A stretch of 64,000 nt of DNA from Marinobacter sp. THAF197a (GCF_009363275.1 NZ_CP045324.1:1178001-1242000), one strand, 5' to 3'. Shown: positions 35,178 to 44,416, numbered from the stretch's first letter. Notes: a model not told the origin generated them from the sequence alone. Made by a program: numbers and translations.

Positions 35178-36668
35178 TTACTCCTGGGTTGATTTTGGGG
35201 TGCATCGGGTGTTGCCGGGGGGGAAGCGGCAGATCAGCGAAAGGCCGCCGGTGTCTGTGCGGGTAGCGTCCAGAAAGCCGCCAAATCCCTCAATGATGGA
35301 GCGGCTCATGGACAGCCCAAGTCCCAGCCCCTTGGCCTTGCTGGTGTAGAACGGCTGGAACATCTGGCGGATGCCTTCGTCGTCCAGCCCCGGGCCCTCA
35401 TCGATGACCTGAATCAGGGTTTCCTGTTGGTCGTTGACGCAGGTGCTGACCACGATCCGGGAGGGGCCTGCACTGTCTTTGCCTGCCCCGGCTTCCACAT
35501 TGGCCTCGATGCCGTTCCGGATCAGGTTGATCAACACCTGTTCAAGCAACACCGGGTCTGCGGTGATGGTGGGGGAGTCTGCGGCCAGGTTTTCATAGAT
35601 CCGGACACCGTTCTTCTCCGCTTCCCATTGGCAAAGACGGGCAACCTCGGTAATCACCGAATTCAGGGATACCGGCCCCATACGCTTCTGGCCTTTGCGC
35701 AGGAACGCCCGAAGACGTTTGATCACTTCGGAGGCCCGATTGGCGTGGTGCACGATCTTCTGGAGGCCGTCGTCAACTTTCAACAGCTTCTCAGGATGTT
35801 TGTCCGCTTCCTTGAGAAAGCGCTGGCTGGCGGATGCGAAATTCACGATCGATGCCAGCGGCTGATTCATCTCATGGGCAATGCTGGAAGCCAGCTCACC
35901 CAGGGTGGCCAAGCGGGCAGTGTGGGCCAGTTCATCTGCCAGCAGCCGGTTCTGCTCCTCGGATTCCACCCGTGCGGTGATGTCACGGGATACGCTGATC
36001 ACCTCCACCACGGCGCCGGTATAGGTCTCCCGGATGGCGCGGCTGGCAATCTCGAACCAGCGGCGGCTTCCGTTGCGGTGAATAATCTCCAGCGTCATGG
36101 TGGCGTAGCCGTCTTCCCGCAGCCGGTGGCGGGTCAGGGCCAGTTGCTCGGCCACGTTGTCACCCCGGAATACCTCCTCCAGTGCCTTGCCCCGAAGCTC
36201 TTCAGGCCAATAGCCGAGCAGGCGCCAGGACGCCGGGGTTGCATCAATGAAGCGCCCGTCCGGAGCGTGCCGGGATATCAGATCTGTGGTGTTCTCGGTA
36301 ATCAGCCGGTACAGGCGGTTGGAGCGAACGGCCTCTTCCAGCGAGAGGATATCGTTGGTGGCATCACGGCCCCGAACCAGTACTTCCCCGCTGTCTGGAT
36401 CCGGAATGAAGCTCCACAGGAAAATATGGTCGGCAAACCGGGATTCCACGTTTTCAATGGCTCGCCCCTGTTCCAGGGCTGATTTAACAAGCGCTGCCGC
36501 GTTCACCGGCAAAAGGTGCTCTGGATGGTCCAGTTCTGCGTGTTGGACGAGGGAATCGGCCGCTTGATTACTGGCCAGGGCCTCTAATGTGCGACCGACC
36601 ACGAGAGTGGGTTGTGGGTCATTGGGGACCAGTTGGCTGAAAACGCGGGCTTTTTTAGGGCTGCTCAT
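35178..36668 (-). CDS. PAS sensor histidine kinase, cognate to the FixJ-type regulator
   Basis: Soluble kinase of 496 residues with no membrane helix. The first 110 residues resemble a PAS-like fold with FLWSFIPDPDSGEVLVRGRD; a clear PAS domain spans about 120-240 (ENTTDLISRHAPDGRFIDATPASWRLLGY). The phospho-acceptor His265 is in SIAHEMNQPLASIVNFA, and the ATPase part has LINLIRNGIEAN, DEGPGLDD and GLGLGLSMSRSII. It is FixL-like in architecture but no haem ligand can be assigned. It is divergent from the acyl-CoA synthetase, so it probably senses a carboxylate or its metabolic state. Confidence 0.9.
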   Translation of the reverse strand: MSSPKKARVFSQLVPNDPQPTLVVGRTLEALASNQAADSLVQHAELDHPEHLLPVNAAALVKSALEQGRAIENVESRFADHIFLWSFIPDPDSGEVLVRGRDATNDILSLEEAVRSNRLYRLITENTTDLISRHAPDGRFIDATPASWRLLGYWPEELRGKALEEVFRGDNVAEQLALTRHRLREDGYATMTLEIIHRNGSRRWFEIASRAIRETYTGAVVEVISVSRDITARVESEEQNRLLADELAHTARLATLGELASSIAHEMNQPLASIVNFASASQRFLKEADKHPEKLLKVDDGLQKIVHHANRASEVIKRLRAFLRKGQKRMGPVSLNSVITEVARLCQWEAEKNGVRIYENLAADSPTITADPVLLEQVLINLIRNGIEANVEAGAGKDSAGPSRIVVSTCVNDQQETLIQVIDEGPGLDDEGIRQMFQPFYTSKAKGLGLGLSMSRSIIEGFGGFLDATRTDTGGLSLICRFPPGNTRCTPKSTQE

Positions 36669-36817
36669 AAATTTATAGTAATAATCCTATAATACCATAG
36701 TAGAGTTTCTAGTATTTGTTCTATCTTCTACCATTTCGGGCAATCTGGAGTATAGCTGCTTTGGCTATTCTTCTGAATATGCCATAAGAACAACATCTGA
36801 GTTAGAGGACCACACCA

Positions 36818-38446
36818 ATGACTTCGATCTTCGACCAGGGCCTTGCGCCCCGGGATGCCAACTACGCAGTTCAGTCCCCCATTGATTTTATCGAGCGCAC
36901 CGCCAGTGTGTACCCGGATTATCCGGCTATTATCCACGGTGCCATCCGTCGTAACTGGGCCGAAACCTATGACCGTTGCCTGCGTCTGGCCTCTGCCCTG
37001 AAAGGCCGTGGTATCGGCCGGGGCGATACCGTGGCGGTGATGCTGCCTAACATTCCGGCCATGGTGGAATGCCACTTTGGTGTGCCCATGATCGGCGCAG
37101 TACTGAACACCCTGAACGTGCGCCTGGATGCCGAGGCCATTGCCTTCATGCTGGAGCATGGTGAGGCGAAAGTCGTGATTGCCGACCGCGAATTCGGCCA
37201 GGTAGTTAAAGATGCGGTTCGTCACCTTGAGCACAAGCCCCTGGTGATTGATGTAGATGACCCCGAGTACGGTGAGGGCGTTCAGGTCAGTGATCTCGAC
37301 TACGAAGCCTTCCTGCAGGAGGGCGACCCCGAGTTTCAGTGGAGCTTCCCGGCCGATGAGTGGGATGCCATTTCCCTGAACTACACCTCCGGCACCACGG
37401 GTAACCCCAAAGGTGTGGTTTATCACCACCGCGGCGCCTACATCAATGCCCTGGGTAACCAGACTGTTTGGTCCATGGACATGCACCCGGTGTACCTGTG
37501 GACCCTGCCGATGTTCCACTGCAACGGCTGGTGTTTCCCCTGGACGATTACCGCCATGGCCGGCACCCACGTGTGCCTGCGCCGGGTAGACCCTGAGAAG
37601 ATCCTGCAGCTGATCCGTGACCATCAGGTTACTCACATGTGTGGCGCCCCGATTGTTCTGAACGCGCTGCTGAATGCCTCGCCAGAAGCCAAGGCGGGTA
37701 TTGATCACGAGGTGAAGTCCATGACCGCCGGCGCAGCGCCACCTGCCCAGGTGATTGGCTCCATTGAGGAAATGGGCATCAAGGTGACTCACGTTTACGG
37801 TCTGACTGAAGTGTACGGCCCGGTAACCGTGTGTGCCTGGAAGTCGGAATGGGATGAGCTGCCGTTACGTGAGCGTGCCCAGATCAAGGCGCGCCAGGGC
37901 GTTCGTTATCACACCCTGGGCGGCACCATGGTGGCTGACCCCAACACCATGCAGCCGGTCCCGAAAGACGGCAAGACCATTGGCGAGATCTTCCTGCGCG
38001 GCAACACTGTGATGAAAGGTTACCTGAAGAACCCGAGTGCCACGGAAGAAGCCTTCCGGGGTGGTTGGTTCCACACCGGTGACCTGGCCGTGTGGCACGA
38101 AGACGGCTACATGGAAATTAAAGACCGCCTGAAAGACATCATCATCTCCGGTGGTGAGAACATCTCCACCATCGAGGTGGAAGACACCCTTTACCGCCAC
38201 CCGGCGGTGATGGAAGCGGCGGTGGTTGCCCGGCCGGATGAGAAATGGGGTGAAACGCCCTGTGCCTTCATCACCCTCAAGCCAGAGGCAGGGGATGTGT
38301 CTGAAGAAGACATCATCAATTTCTGCCGCGAGCACCTGGCCCGGTTCAAGGTGCCCAAAACCGTGGTCTTCTCGGAGCTGCCGAAAACATCCACCGGCAA
38401 GATCCAGAAGTTCGTGCTGCGGGACCAGGCCAAAGATCTGAACTAA
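36818..38446 (+). CDS. Acyl-CoA synthetase (AMP-forming), DmdB/medium-chain type
   Basis: Adenylate-forming ligase of 542 residues that activates a carboxylic acid as acyl-CoA. The P-loop-like motif YTSGTTGNPKG starts at about 189, VYGLTEVYGP is near 330, the hinge GDLAVWHEDGYMEIKDRLKDIIISGGENIS is near 430, and the catalytic Lys is in KTSTGKIQKF near 530. It resembles the DmdB/AlkK group that accepts medium-chain acids or methylmercaptopropionate; the true acid is not determined. AGAGGA precedes the start. It probably belongs to an operon with the downstream permease and under the divergent kinase/regulator. Confidence 0.88.
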   Translation: MTSIFDQGLAPRDANYAVQSPIDFIERTASVYPDYPAIIHGAIRRNWAETYDRCLRLASALKGRGIGRGDTVAVMLPNIPAMVECHFGVPMIGAVLNTLNVRLDAEAIAFMLEHGEAKVVIADREFGQVVKDAVRHLEHKPLVIDVDDPEYGEGVQVSDLDYEAFLQEGDPEFQWSFPADEWDAISLNYTSGTTGNPKGVVYHHRGAYINALGNQTVWSMDMHPVYLWTLPMFHCNGWCFPWTITAMAGTHVCLRRVDPEKILQLIRDHQVTHMCGAPIVLNALLNASPEAKAGIDHEVKSMTAGAAPPAQVIGSIEEMGIKVTHVYGLTEVYGPVTVCAWKSEWDELPLRERAQIKARQGVRYHTLGGTMVADPNTMQPVPKDGKTIGEIFLRGNTVMKGYLKNPSATEEAFRGGWFHTGDLAVWHEDGYMEIKDRLKDIIISGGENISTIEVEDTLYRHPAVMEAAVVARPDEKWGETPCAFITLKPEAGDVSEEDIINFCREHLARFKVPKTVVFSELPKTSTGKIQKFVLRDQAKDLN

Positions 38447-38541
38447 TCCCCCTGAACGGCGGCATCTTTCGGTGCCGCCACACCTCGTCACAAAAACAAC
38501 ATTGACTGGCACCCTTCACCGGTGTGCCCGGAGGTAATGCA

Positions 38542-39912
38542 ATGCAAATGTTCCACAGAAAAAACGGTGAAGAACAGCCGTTCTGGCCCGCGGGCCCTTT
38601 CAAAATCCGTCTGCCGTTCGTCCACTATCGTTGGGAGTTCGCGGAGATGGTCCAGGCCCTGATCATGTTCGTGGTCAGTTTGGCGATGATTCCGCTGCTT
38701 GAAACCTATCTCGGCGTACCCTATGAGGTGGCCCTGGCTTATGTCGTTATCTGCGGTATTGGCTTTATGCTGCCGGCGCTGCTGGGCGTGCCACTGGTTC
38801 CCGGCTGGATAACCCCGGGTATTCCTGTGGTGCTGCTGTTCCTCTCGGACTACGAGCCTGGCCCTGAGGCCATTCAGGCGCTGTTCGCCCTGCAGTTCCT
38901 GGTGTTCCTGATCTTCCTGATTCTGGGGGTTACCCGCCTGGGCAGCAAACTGGTTGAGTGGATTCCGCGCTCCATGAAAGGCGGTATCATTATCGGTGCG
39001 GGTATTGCTGCCCTGATGGGCGAGATCGAAGCTGGTGGCCGTCTGGCCAACACGCCAATCTCCCTGATTGTCGGCGGCCTGGTGTGTCTCTACCTGATGT
39101 TCTCGGTGTCCTTCAAGGGCTTCGTCGACAAGAGCAATATTGCCCGCAAGATTGCCAACTACGGCATGGTACCGGGCATGGTAGTGGCAATCCTGGTTGG
39201 TTTTGCCACTGGTGAATACGCAGTACCGGATGTGCAGTGGGGCATCACCAAGCCGGCCTTTGACCAGCTGTGGAACTACCTGCCGTTTACCGTAGGTTTC
39301 CCGGATCTGAATATCTTCCTGTATGCGATCCCGACCGCAGTCATCGCTTACGTGATTGCCTTCGGCGATATCGTGGTGGGTCAGTCTCTGATGAATCGTG
39401 TCGACCATCTGCGTAAAGACGAAGACATCGACAACAGCATTGACCGTGTTCACCTGGTAACCGCTATCCGTAACGGTGGCCACGCTTTCTTTGCGCCGTA
39501 CCCTGGCCTTGCTGGCCCAATCTGGACAGCGGTCACCGCCACCATGGCCGAACGCTACAAGTATGGCCGTAACGCCATGGACTCCATCTACAGCGGTGGT
39601 GGGACTTTCTGGATTACCGGCTTTATTGCCCTGTTTGTCCTGCCGCTGGTGAGCTTCTTCCAGCCAGTACTGCCAATTGCGCTGTCGCTGACCCTGCTGC
39701 TGACCGGTTACATCTGTTTGATGGTGGGCCTGGAGCAGCTGGAGAACAACACCGAGCGAGGCATTGCCGGCACCATGGGTGTGGTCCTTGCGGTGTACGG
39801 TGCGGGCTGGGGCCTCGCCACCGGTGCCATCCTCTACTATTTGATTGAGCGTACGCACCTGCTGAAGTTTACTTCCGACCCGGAAGCTCCGGGTGCTGAG
39901 AAGAGCGAGTAA
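38542..39912 (+). CDS. Multispanning permease of NCS2/SLC23-like type
   Basis: A 456-residue membrane protein with about 12 hydrophobic segments. I choose the ATG at 38542 since GGAGG lies seven bases before it. The region FFAPYPGLAGPIWTAVTATMAERYKYGRNAMDSIYSGG followed by hydrophobic helices recalls the NCS2 (purine/uracil/AzgA) fold, but the match is distant. It might carry the acid that the neighbouring ligase activates rather than a nucleobase. Seventy-seven bases with a GGCGGCA/TGCCGCC hairpin separate it from the ligase gene. Confidence 0.7.
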   Translation: MQMFHRKNGEEQPFWPAGPFKIRLPFVHYRWEFAEMVQALIMFVVSLAMIPLLETYLGVPYEVALAYVVICGIGFMLPALLGVPLVPGWITPGIPVVLLFLSDYEPGPEAIQALFALQFLVFLIFLILGVTRLGSKLVEWIPRSMKGGIIIGAGIAALMGEIEAGGRLANTPISLIVGGLVCLYLMFSVSFKGFVDKSNIARKIANYGMVPGMVVAILVGFATGEYAVPDVQWGITKPAFDQLWNYLPFTVGFPDLNIFLYAIPTAVIAYVIAFGDIVVGQSLMNRVDHLRKDEDIDNSIDRVHLVTAIRNGGHAFFAPYPGLAGPIWTAVTATMAERYKYGRNAMDSIYSGGGTFWITGFIALFVLPLVSFFQPVLPIALSLTLLLTGYICLMVGLEQLENNTERGIAGTMGVVLAVYGAGWGLATGAILYYLIERTHLLKFTSDPEAPGAEKSE

Positions 39913-39966
39913 CACTGAACCCGGTGCCGTTATGAAGATGGCGGCACCAACCCACTGTGTGTCCTT

Positions 39967-39991
39967 GGGAGGCTTGATGCCTCCCTTTTTT
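39967..39991 (+). terminator. Intrinsic terminator after the permease gene
   Basis: GGGAGGC-TTGAT-GCCTCCC forms a perfect seven-base-pair stem followed by six T. A second hairpin, GGTGCCG/CGGCACC at about 39921-39948, lies just before it. Confidence 0.88.
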
Positions 39992-40006
39992 CGTTTTCAG
40001 GTTGGT

Positions 40007-40990
40007 CTACTTCAGTGATTCGCGAAGGTCAGTCGCTGCCCGTATCAGCAGGGCTTCCTCGGCACTGAGAGGCTGCCTGTCGCCGATTTTTCTGAGGAGT
40101 GTCAGAGCGGTTTTCTTGCCGTCGCTGCCATCCATTTTCAAGCGGGCTCTGGCGTATTCGTAATAGACACCGGGATAGTCCGGCGACAGTTGCTGCGCCT
40201 TCTCGAACAGCTTTTCTACTGAGGACGCTTTTGCGCCGTAGGTCAGCCGCGCGATGAAGCCGCCGGCTTTTTCTATGATGCCGGCCTGAACGCCGGCAAG
40301 CAGAGTGATGGCGTAGATGTTGTCGGGGTTTTCCTTGAGCAGCGCGTCCAGCGTGTCTTGTATTTCAGAGGTGTAGCCGGTTCCCATCGCCTCGGTGGCC
40401 GAAAGATCTTCGAGAATCCGCGCCTTGCCATAGGCATTGCCAAACCGGATCATCGGGTGATCCGGCGCCATGGGCATGATGTCGCGGGTGAGGTGAATGA
40501 CCTCCTCCAGAAGCGCACGCCTTACATCCTGATCGGTTTCAATCAGTGTGGCATGTAGAGCCTGGGCATACAGGCCGGGGAAATAACCGGCGGGTCCCAG
40601 GGCCAGTCCGAGGTTCCGCGCTTCTTCAAAGCGGCCGTTGAACAGCAGGCTCCAGGCCCTACGCAGCTCGGCGGCGTAAGATTCATAATGTGCGTCCAGG
40701 TCACCTTCGGCGAGATACGCCAGTTCGGGGTGTTCAGTGGCGATGGATTGCAGGTGATTCTGAGTGTACGCGGACATTTCCGGCCAGCGCAGAGCATCTT
40801 CTTTCAGGCTCTCTGCCGTTGGCAAGGGGCCTCGAAATCCATCGGTCAGCGCCTGCCAGTGTTCGCCCAGATTGTCTTCCGAGTAACTGAACGACGCCAT
40901 GGTGGCGGGATACCCGCTCCAGTTCTGAGCGGACATTGCGGGGGCACTGATCAACAGGCCGACTACCAGTATTAAAATACGACTGAGCAT
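40007..40990 (-). CDS. Exported TPR-like protein of unknown function
   Basis: A 327-residue protein with a signal peptide (MLSRILILVVGLLISAPAMSA, cleaved near residue 21). The rest is helical, and the repeats around 120-300 (SLLFNGRFEEARNLGLALG; DNIYAITLLAGVQAGIIEKAGG; LFEKAQQLSPDYPGVYYEYARARL) look like tetratricopeptide pairs. It is probably periplasmic and may serve as a scaffold. I do not recognise the family. The start at 40990 has GGAGGAG upstream. Confidence 0.75.
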   Translation of the reverse strand: MLSRILILVVGLLISAPAMSAQNWSGYPATMASFSYSEDNLGEHWQALTDGFRGPLPTAESLKEDALRWPEMSAYTQNHLQSIATEHPELAYLAEGDLDAHYESYAAELRRAWSLLFNGRFEEARNLGLALGPAGYFPGLYAQALHATLIETDQDVRRALLEEVIHLTRDIMPMAPDHPMIRFGNAYGKARILEDLSATEAMGTGYTSEIQDTLDALLKENPDNIYAITLLAGVQAGIIEKAGGFIARLTYGAKASSVEKLFEKAQQLSPDYPGVYYEYARARLKMDGSDGKKTALTLLRKIGDRQPLSAEEALLIRAATDLRESLK

Positions 40991-41106
40991 GGTGATGGCT
41001 CCTCCTTTACTGAATAAGAGCATGGCACCCCCCGGGCTTTCATTGGCTCTGATTTTTTGAACAGTGAAAGAGAAGTCAATACTCGATGTCGTTGAAAGCC
41101 TGGTGG

Positions 41107-41138
41107 TGACAGTTTGTCATTTTGTGACAGTATGTTGA
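41107..41138. promoter_or_regulatory. Tandem TGACA-N3-TGTCA operator-like sites
   Basis: TGACAGTTTGTCA (41107-41119) is a perfect palindrome; TGACAGTATGTTGA (41125-41138) repeats it imperfectly 18 bases later. They lie about 125-155 bases upstream of the hydrolase start codon. The binding protein is not known. Confidence 0.45.
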
Positions 41139-41181
41139 TATTTGATCAGAAACCTATTTCCGCCGGCCTGAATCGAGGGTT

Positions 41182-41222
41182 ACACTCGAGCAACTGGTGA
41201 ATAACTATCCAACGTCGAGTGT
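41182..41222 (+). repeat. Inverted repeat in the hydrolase 5' region
   Basis: ACACTCGA (41182-41189) and TCGAGTGT (41215-41222) are perfect inverse copies 25 bases apart. They lie just before the ribosome site and could form a stem in the leader RNA. Confidence 0.4.
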
Positions 41223-41260
41223 TCCAAGAACAAACAACAAGCCGACAACAGGAGGTCGCA

Positions 41261-42079
41261 ATGACCATCAGTTCCACACCGGACGGTATCGCCGTCAAGC
41301 CCAGAAATCTGCGCTTTGAGCTTCAGGACGAGTTGAAAACCCTGTGGCACGGTAACGATGCCTTTCGCACCGCATTTTTTAACGCCTTATCTTTGCAATT
41401 TCCCGACGGTGAGCAGCAGTTTATCAACGCGGTCAGGCTGTACCGTGACCAGATCACGGATCCGAAGCTGACTGAGGAGATTCGGGGCTTTATCGGCCAG
41501 GAAGCCCTGCACAGCCGGGAGCACAAAGACTACAACGAAGCCCTGAAAGCCCGTGGCTACGATATTGATGCCCTTGACGCGCGCTTCCGCAAGCACATGG
41601 ACTGGGTAGGGCGGTTGCCGCCAAGCCGCCAGTTGGCGGGCACCTGTGGTGCGGAGCACTACACCGCCGTGCTGGCCAACGCCATCCTCAGCCACCCCGA
41701 GTGGATGGAGGGCGCTACGCCGACAATGCAGAGGTTGTGGCGCTGGCATGCCATAGAGGAAACCGAGCACAAGTCGGTGGCGTTCGACGTGTACCGGGCT
41801 TGCGTCGGCAATGAGCGGTTGCGCCGGATTGTCTTTTTGTTTGTCACCTGGAATTTCTTCAAGTACACCTTCATCAACACCTGCAGCCTGCTGAAGACGG
41901 ATGGCAAACTCTGGAGCCTGAAAACCTGGTTAGGCGGGCTGAATTTTCTCTGGGGGAAGCCCGGCGTTCTGCGCAAGTGCCTTCCGGAATTCTTGGCCTA
42001 CTTCCGGAAAGGTTTCCACCCATGGCAGCAAGATAACCGGCGGCTCCTGGAACATAACCTGAAAGAACTGGAGGTTTGA
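41261..42079 (+). CDS. Metal-dependent hydrolase family protein (PF10118-like)
   Basis: A 272-residue helical protein of the 'predicted metal-dependent hydrolase' family. Metal ligands probably come from GFIGQEALHSREHKDYN (about 75-92), CGAEHYTAVL (about 128-137) and WHAIEETEHKSVAFDVY (about 165-180), a Glu/His pattern like diiron proteins. The start at 41261 follows a clear AGGAGG. A hydrophobic stretch near 195-210 suggests membrane contact. Biochemical function is unproven; in many marine bacteria such proteins occur beside lipid genes. Confidence 0.82.
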   Translation: MTISSTPDGIAVKPRNLRFELQDELKTLWHGNDAFRTAFFNALSLQFPDGEQQFINAVRLYRDQITDPKLTEEIRGFIGQEALHSREHKDYNEALKARGYDIDALDARFRKHMDWVGRLPPSRQLAGTCGAEHYTAVLANAILSHPEWMEGATPTMQRLWRWHAIEETEHKSVAFDVYRACVGNERLRRIVFLFVTWNFFKYTFINTCSLLKTDGKLWSLKTWLGGLNFLWGKPGVLRKCLPEFLAYFRKGFHPWQQDNRRLLEHNLKELEV

Positions 42080-42196
42080 CAGCCTGAGGTGGTGCTGAAA
42101 TTTTCACCAATCTGTGCGAGACTGTAGCGCGATAAAAATAACGACAATAAAGGGCATGCCCATGTGAGGTGTTGCCCGCACCCGGAGACACACAGC

Positions 42197-43147
42197 ATGC
42201 GAGTAGGCCTGATTGTAGATTCCGCCTGTGACCTGCCCTATGACTTTGCCCGCAAGCACGACCTGTTCGTGCTGCCGGTAACCGCTATTATCGACGGCCA
42301 GACCTACACCGATAAACATTGCCCGGTTCGTACCCAGGAGTTTTATCAAAGTGGCCTGCTGGGCAAAGGTCATGAAGCGGAAACCAAAGCCTACACCGCC
42401 GAACAAATCCATGACTTGTTCATGGAAAAGATCGTGACCGAGTTCGATGTGGCCATCTGCGAAACCGTCACCAAAAGCCGTAGCCAGATTTTCCAGAACG
42501 CCGCGGAAGCCATGAACTCCGTCATGGCTCATTACGAGGAGGCCCGTAAGGCCGCTGGCCGTGATGGCAAGTTTTCCATGCGGGTGATCGACAGCAAACA
42601 GATCTTTGCCGGGCAGGGTTTGTTGGCAGCCCATACTCTGAAACTGATTGAGCAAAAGCTTTCCAAGAATGCCCTTCGGCATGAGGTCGAGACGTTTACC
42701 GACAAGATCTATACCTGTGTGATTCCCCGAGACCTGCACTATATACGCGAGCGTGCCCGGCGCCGTGGTGACAAAAGCGTCTCGGCGTTTGCCGCGTTCC
42801 TGGGCAAGGCCTTGAACATTGTTCCGGTGATTTTTGGCCAGGGCGCTGAGGGCAAACCCGTGGTCAAAACCCGCAACTTTGATATGGCAGTCGAAAAAGT
42901 GATGAATTACGCGGTCGCCCGGGTAGAAGCCGGTTTATTGACGCCATACGTCAGCTTGTCCTGCGGCCTGACCTGGACGGAGATCGAAGATCTGCCAGGC
43001 CTGAACCGCTTGCGCGATGCCTGTGAAAGCAATGGGGTAGAGCTGTTGCTGTCACAAATGGGTATTACCAGTGCCATATACGTGGGCCCGGGCAGTATCT
43101 GTCTCGCCCTGGCCGCCGAGCCCCACACCTTCAACGATTTCCAGTAG
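42197..43147 (+). CDS. DegV family (fatty-acid-binding) protein
   Basis: A 316-residue DegV-fold protein. The N-terminus MRVGLIVDSACDLP carries the DSACDLP motif; SRSQIFQNAAEAMN and MRVIDSKQIFAGQGLLA (about 110-150) are also typical. DegV/FakB proteins bind fatty acids; FakB works with FakA kinase in Gram-positive bacteria, but no fakA is seen here. The ATG at 42197 is behind CGGAGA; an in-frame start 33 bases upstream is unlikely. Confidence 0.88.
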   Translation: MRVGLIVDSACDLPYDFARKHDLFVLPVTAIIDGQTYTDKHCPVRTQEFYQSGLLGKGHEAETKAYTAEQIHDLFMEKIVTEFDVAICETVTKSRSQIFQNAAEAMNSVMAHYEEARKAAGRDGKFSMRVIDSKQIFAGQGLLAAHTLKLIEQKLSKNALRHEVETFTDKIYTCVIPRDLHYIRERARRRGDKSVSAFAAFLGKALNIVPVIFGQGAEGKPVVKTRNFDMAVEKVMNYAVARVEAGLLTPYVSLSCGLTWTEIEDLPGLNRLRDACESNGVELLLSQMGITSAIYVGPGSICLALAAEPHTFNDFQ

Positions 43148-43279
43148 CCTCCAGGCCTGTCGGCCAAGACTGGCCCTGCATTGCCCCAACCGGGGTAATT
43201 CCGGCGAACCCGCGCCAGGCCAGTTCGTGTTAGCCTCGTCGGCAACGTTCAGGACCCTAGCCAAAAGGATGCCCGGTTT

Positions 43280-44305
43280 ATGTCAAAGACAAGCCCAAGC
43301 CTTGCCGATACTTTGTTGGAAGCACACGTCAAACACGAGATGTCTGCACTCAAAGGGGCAAAACTGAAAAAGTTCATCGATAACGAGGTAGACGAGCTGC
43401 TCGATCACGCGGGCAGTGTCACCCTGAACCGACTGGTAAGTGCGGACCAGGTGATGGGCGTGATCCAGCGTATTGTGGTGGATATGGAGCTGGACGCCGG
43501 TATTCCGGAGCTGGCCGCGGAAATGGCGACCGAGGTCATGAATGCCTCGGTCCAGTCTGACACCACCCTGGGCGATATCCTGTCTCGTGAACAGGCCAGC
43601 GGGTTCATCGAAGAAGCCCTGGAGCTACGTCACCAACGGGAGCGCATTATTGCCGAAATCATGGCGCACCCGGTCTACCAGGAGCTGGTGTCCAACGTGG
43701 TCTACCACGGTCTGGTCAATTACCTCTATGAAGACAACCTAATTACCCGGTCTGTGCCTGGTGTTGGCTCCATGATGAAGTTCGGCAAGAAAATGGCCAA
43801 TAGGGCGGTGCCCGGGCTGGACGAAACGTTTGAGCGGCGCATCAAGGCCTGGTTGGCAGACAGTTTGCCGGGGCTGATTTCCCGCAGTGAGCAATTCCTG
43901 CACAAGGCGCTGTCTGATGATGAGCTGAGAGATACTGTGATGGCTGCCTGGGTATCCCTGGAAGGTCGCACCATTGCTGAGCTCAAAGAGGGCCTGGGTG
44001 ATGTGGAGTTGCAGGAGTTTGTGGTGATGGGGTACGAGTTTTGGCTGAATTTCCGGAAAACCGGCTACTTTGAAGGCTGCGCCAGGGCGGTGGTGGAGCA
44101 TCTTTTTGCCAAGTATGGCGATCGCCCGGTCATGGACCTGTTGCAGGATGTCGGGGTGACGCGAGAGGTTATCGTGACCGAAGTAGAATCCCTGGCGTTG
44201 CCCATCGTGGAGGTGTTGGCCGAAGAGGGCTACCTCGAAGCGCTGGTACGCCGGCGTTTGGGGGCATTTTATCGATCTGCCGCAGCCAAGAAATTGCTGG
44301 CTTAG
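43280..44305 (+). CDS. Conserved-looking protein of unknown function
   Basis: I do not recognise this 341-residue protein. AAGGAT precedes the start, and it ends before a strong terminator. It is largely helical and acidic, with no signal peptide or transmembrane segment: KLKKFIDNEVDELLDHAGSVTLNRLVSADQVMG near the start, NFRKTGYFEGC near 255. It has no catalytic motif I can name. It lies after the DegV gene with a gap of 132 bases, and may belong to the same lipid-related group, but that is a guess. Confidence 0.75.
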   Translation: MSKTSPSLADTLLEAHVKHEMSALKGAKLKKFIDNEVDELLDHAGSVTLNRLVSADQVMGVIQRIVVDMELDAGIPELAAEMATEVMNASVQSDTTLGDILSREQASGFIEEALELRHQRERIIAEIMAHPVYQELVSNVVYHGLVNYLYEDNLITRSVPGVGSMMKFGKKMANRAVPGLDETFERRIKAWLADSLPGLISRSEQFLHKALSDDELRDTVMAAWVSLEGRTIAELKEGLGDVELQEFVVMGYEFWLNFRKTGYFEGCARAVVEHLFAKYGDRPVMDLLQDVGVTREVIVTEVESLALPIVEVLAEEGYLEALVRRRLGAFYRSAAAKKLLA

Positions 44306-44355
44306 TCTGTTTGGCGGCTTCCTTGCCCTGAGGCCGTCAAGACTCGGGCTCAAAC

Positions 44356-44392
44356 AAAAAGGCCGGACGATGTTTGTCGTCCGGCCTTTTTG
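44356..44392. terminator. Bidirectional intrinsic terminator
   Basis: A-rich run, then GGCCGGACGA-TGTTTG-TCGTCCGGCC, then T-rich run. It is symmetric and can end transcription of the unknown gene on the plus strand and fdxA on the minus strand. Confidence 0.9.
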
Positions 44393-44416
44393 TTGTTGAA
44401 GTAATGCTGGAGGTTC

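Noticed and set aside
36728..37792. Antisense open frame of 354 codons in the acyl-CoA synthetase gene
   Set aside because: The sense strand contains every adenylation motif of the family, so this is a shadow.
38488..39915. Antisense open frame of 475 codons inside the permease gene
   Set aside because: The plus strand has a multispanning membrane protein with a good ribosome site. The antisense product is Gln/His-rich, typical of a shadow.
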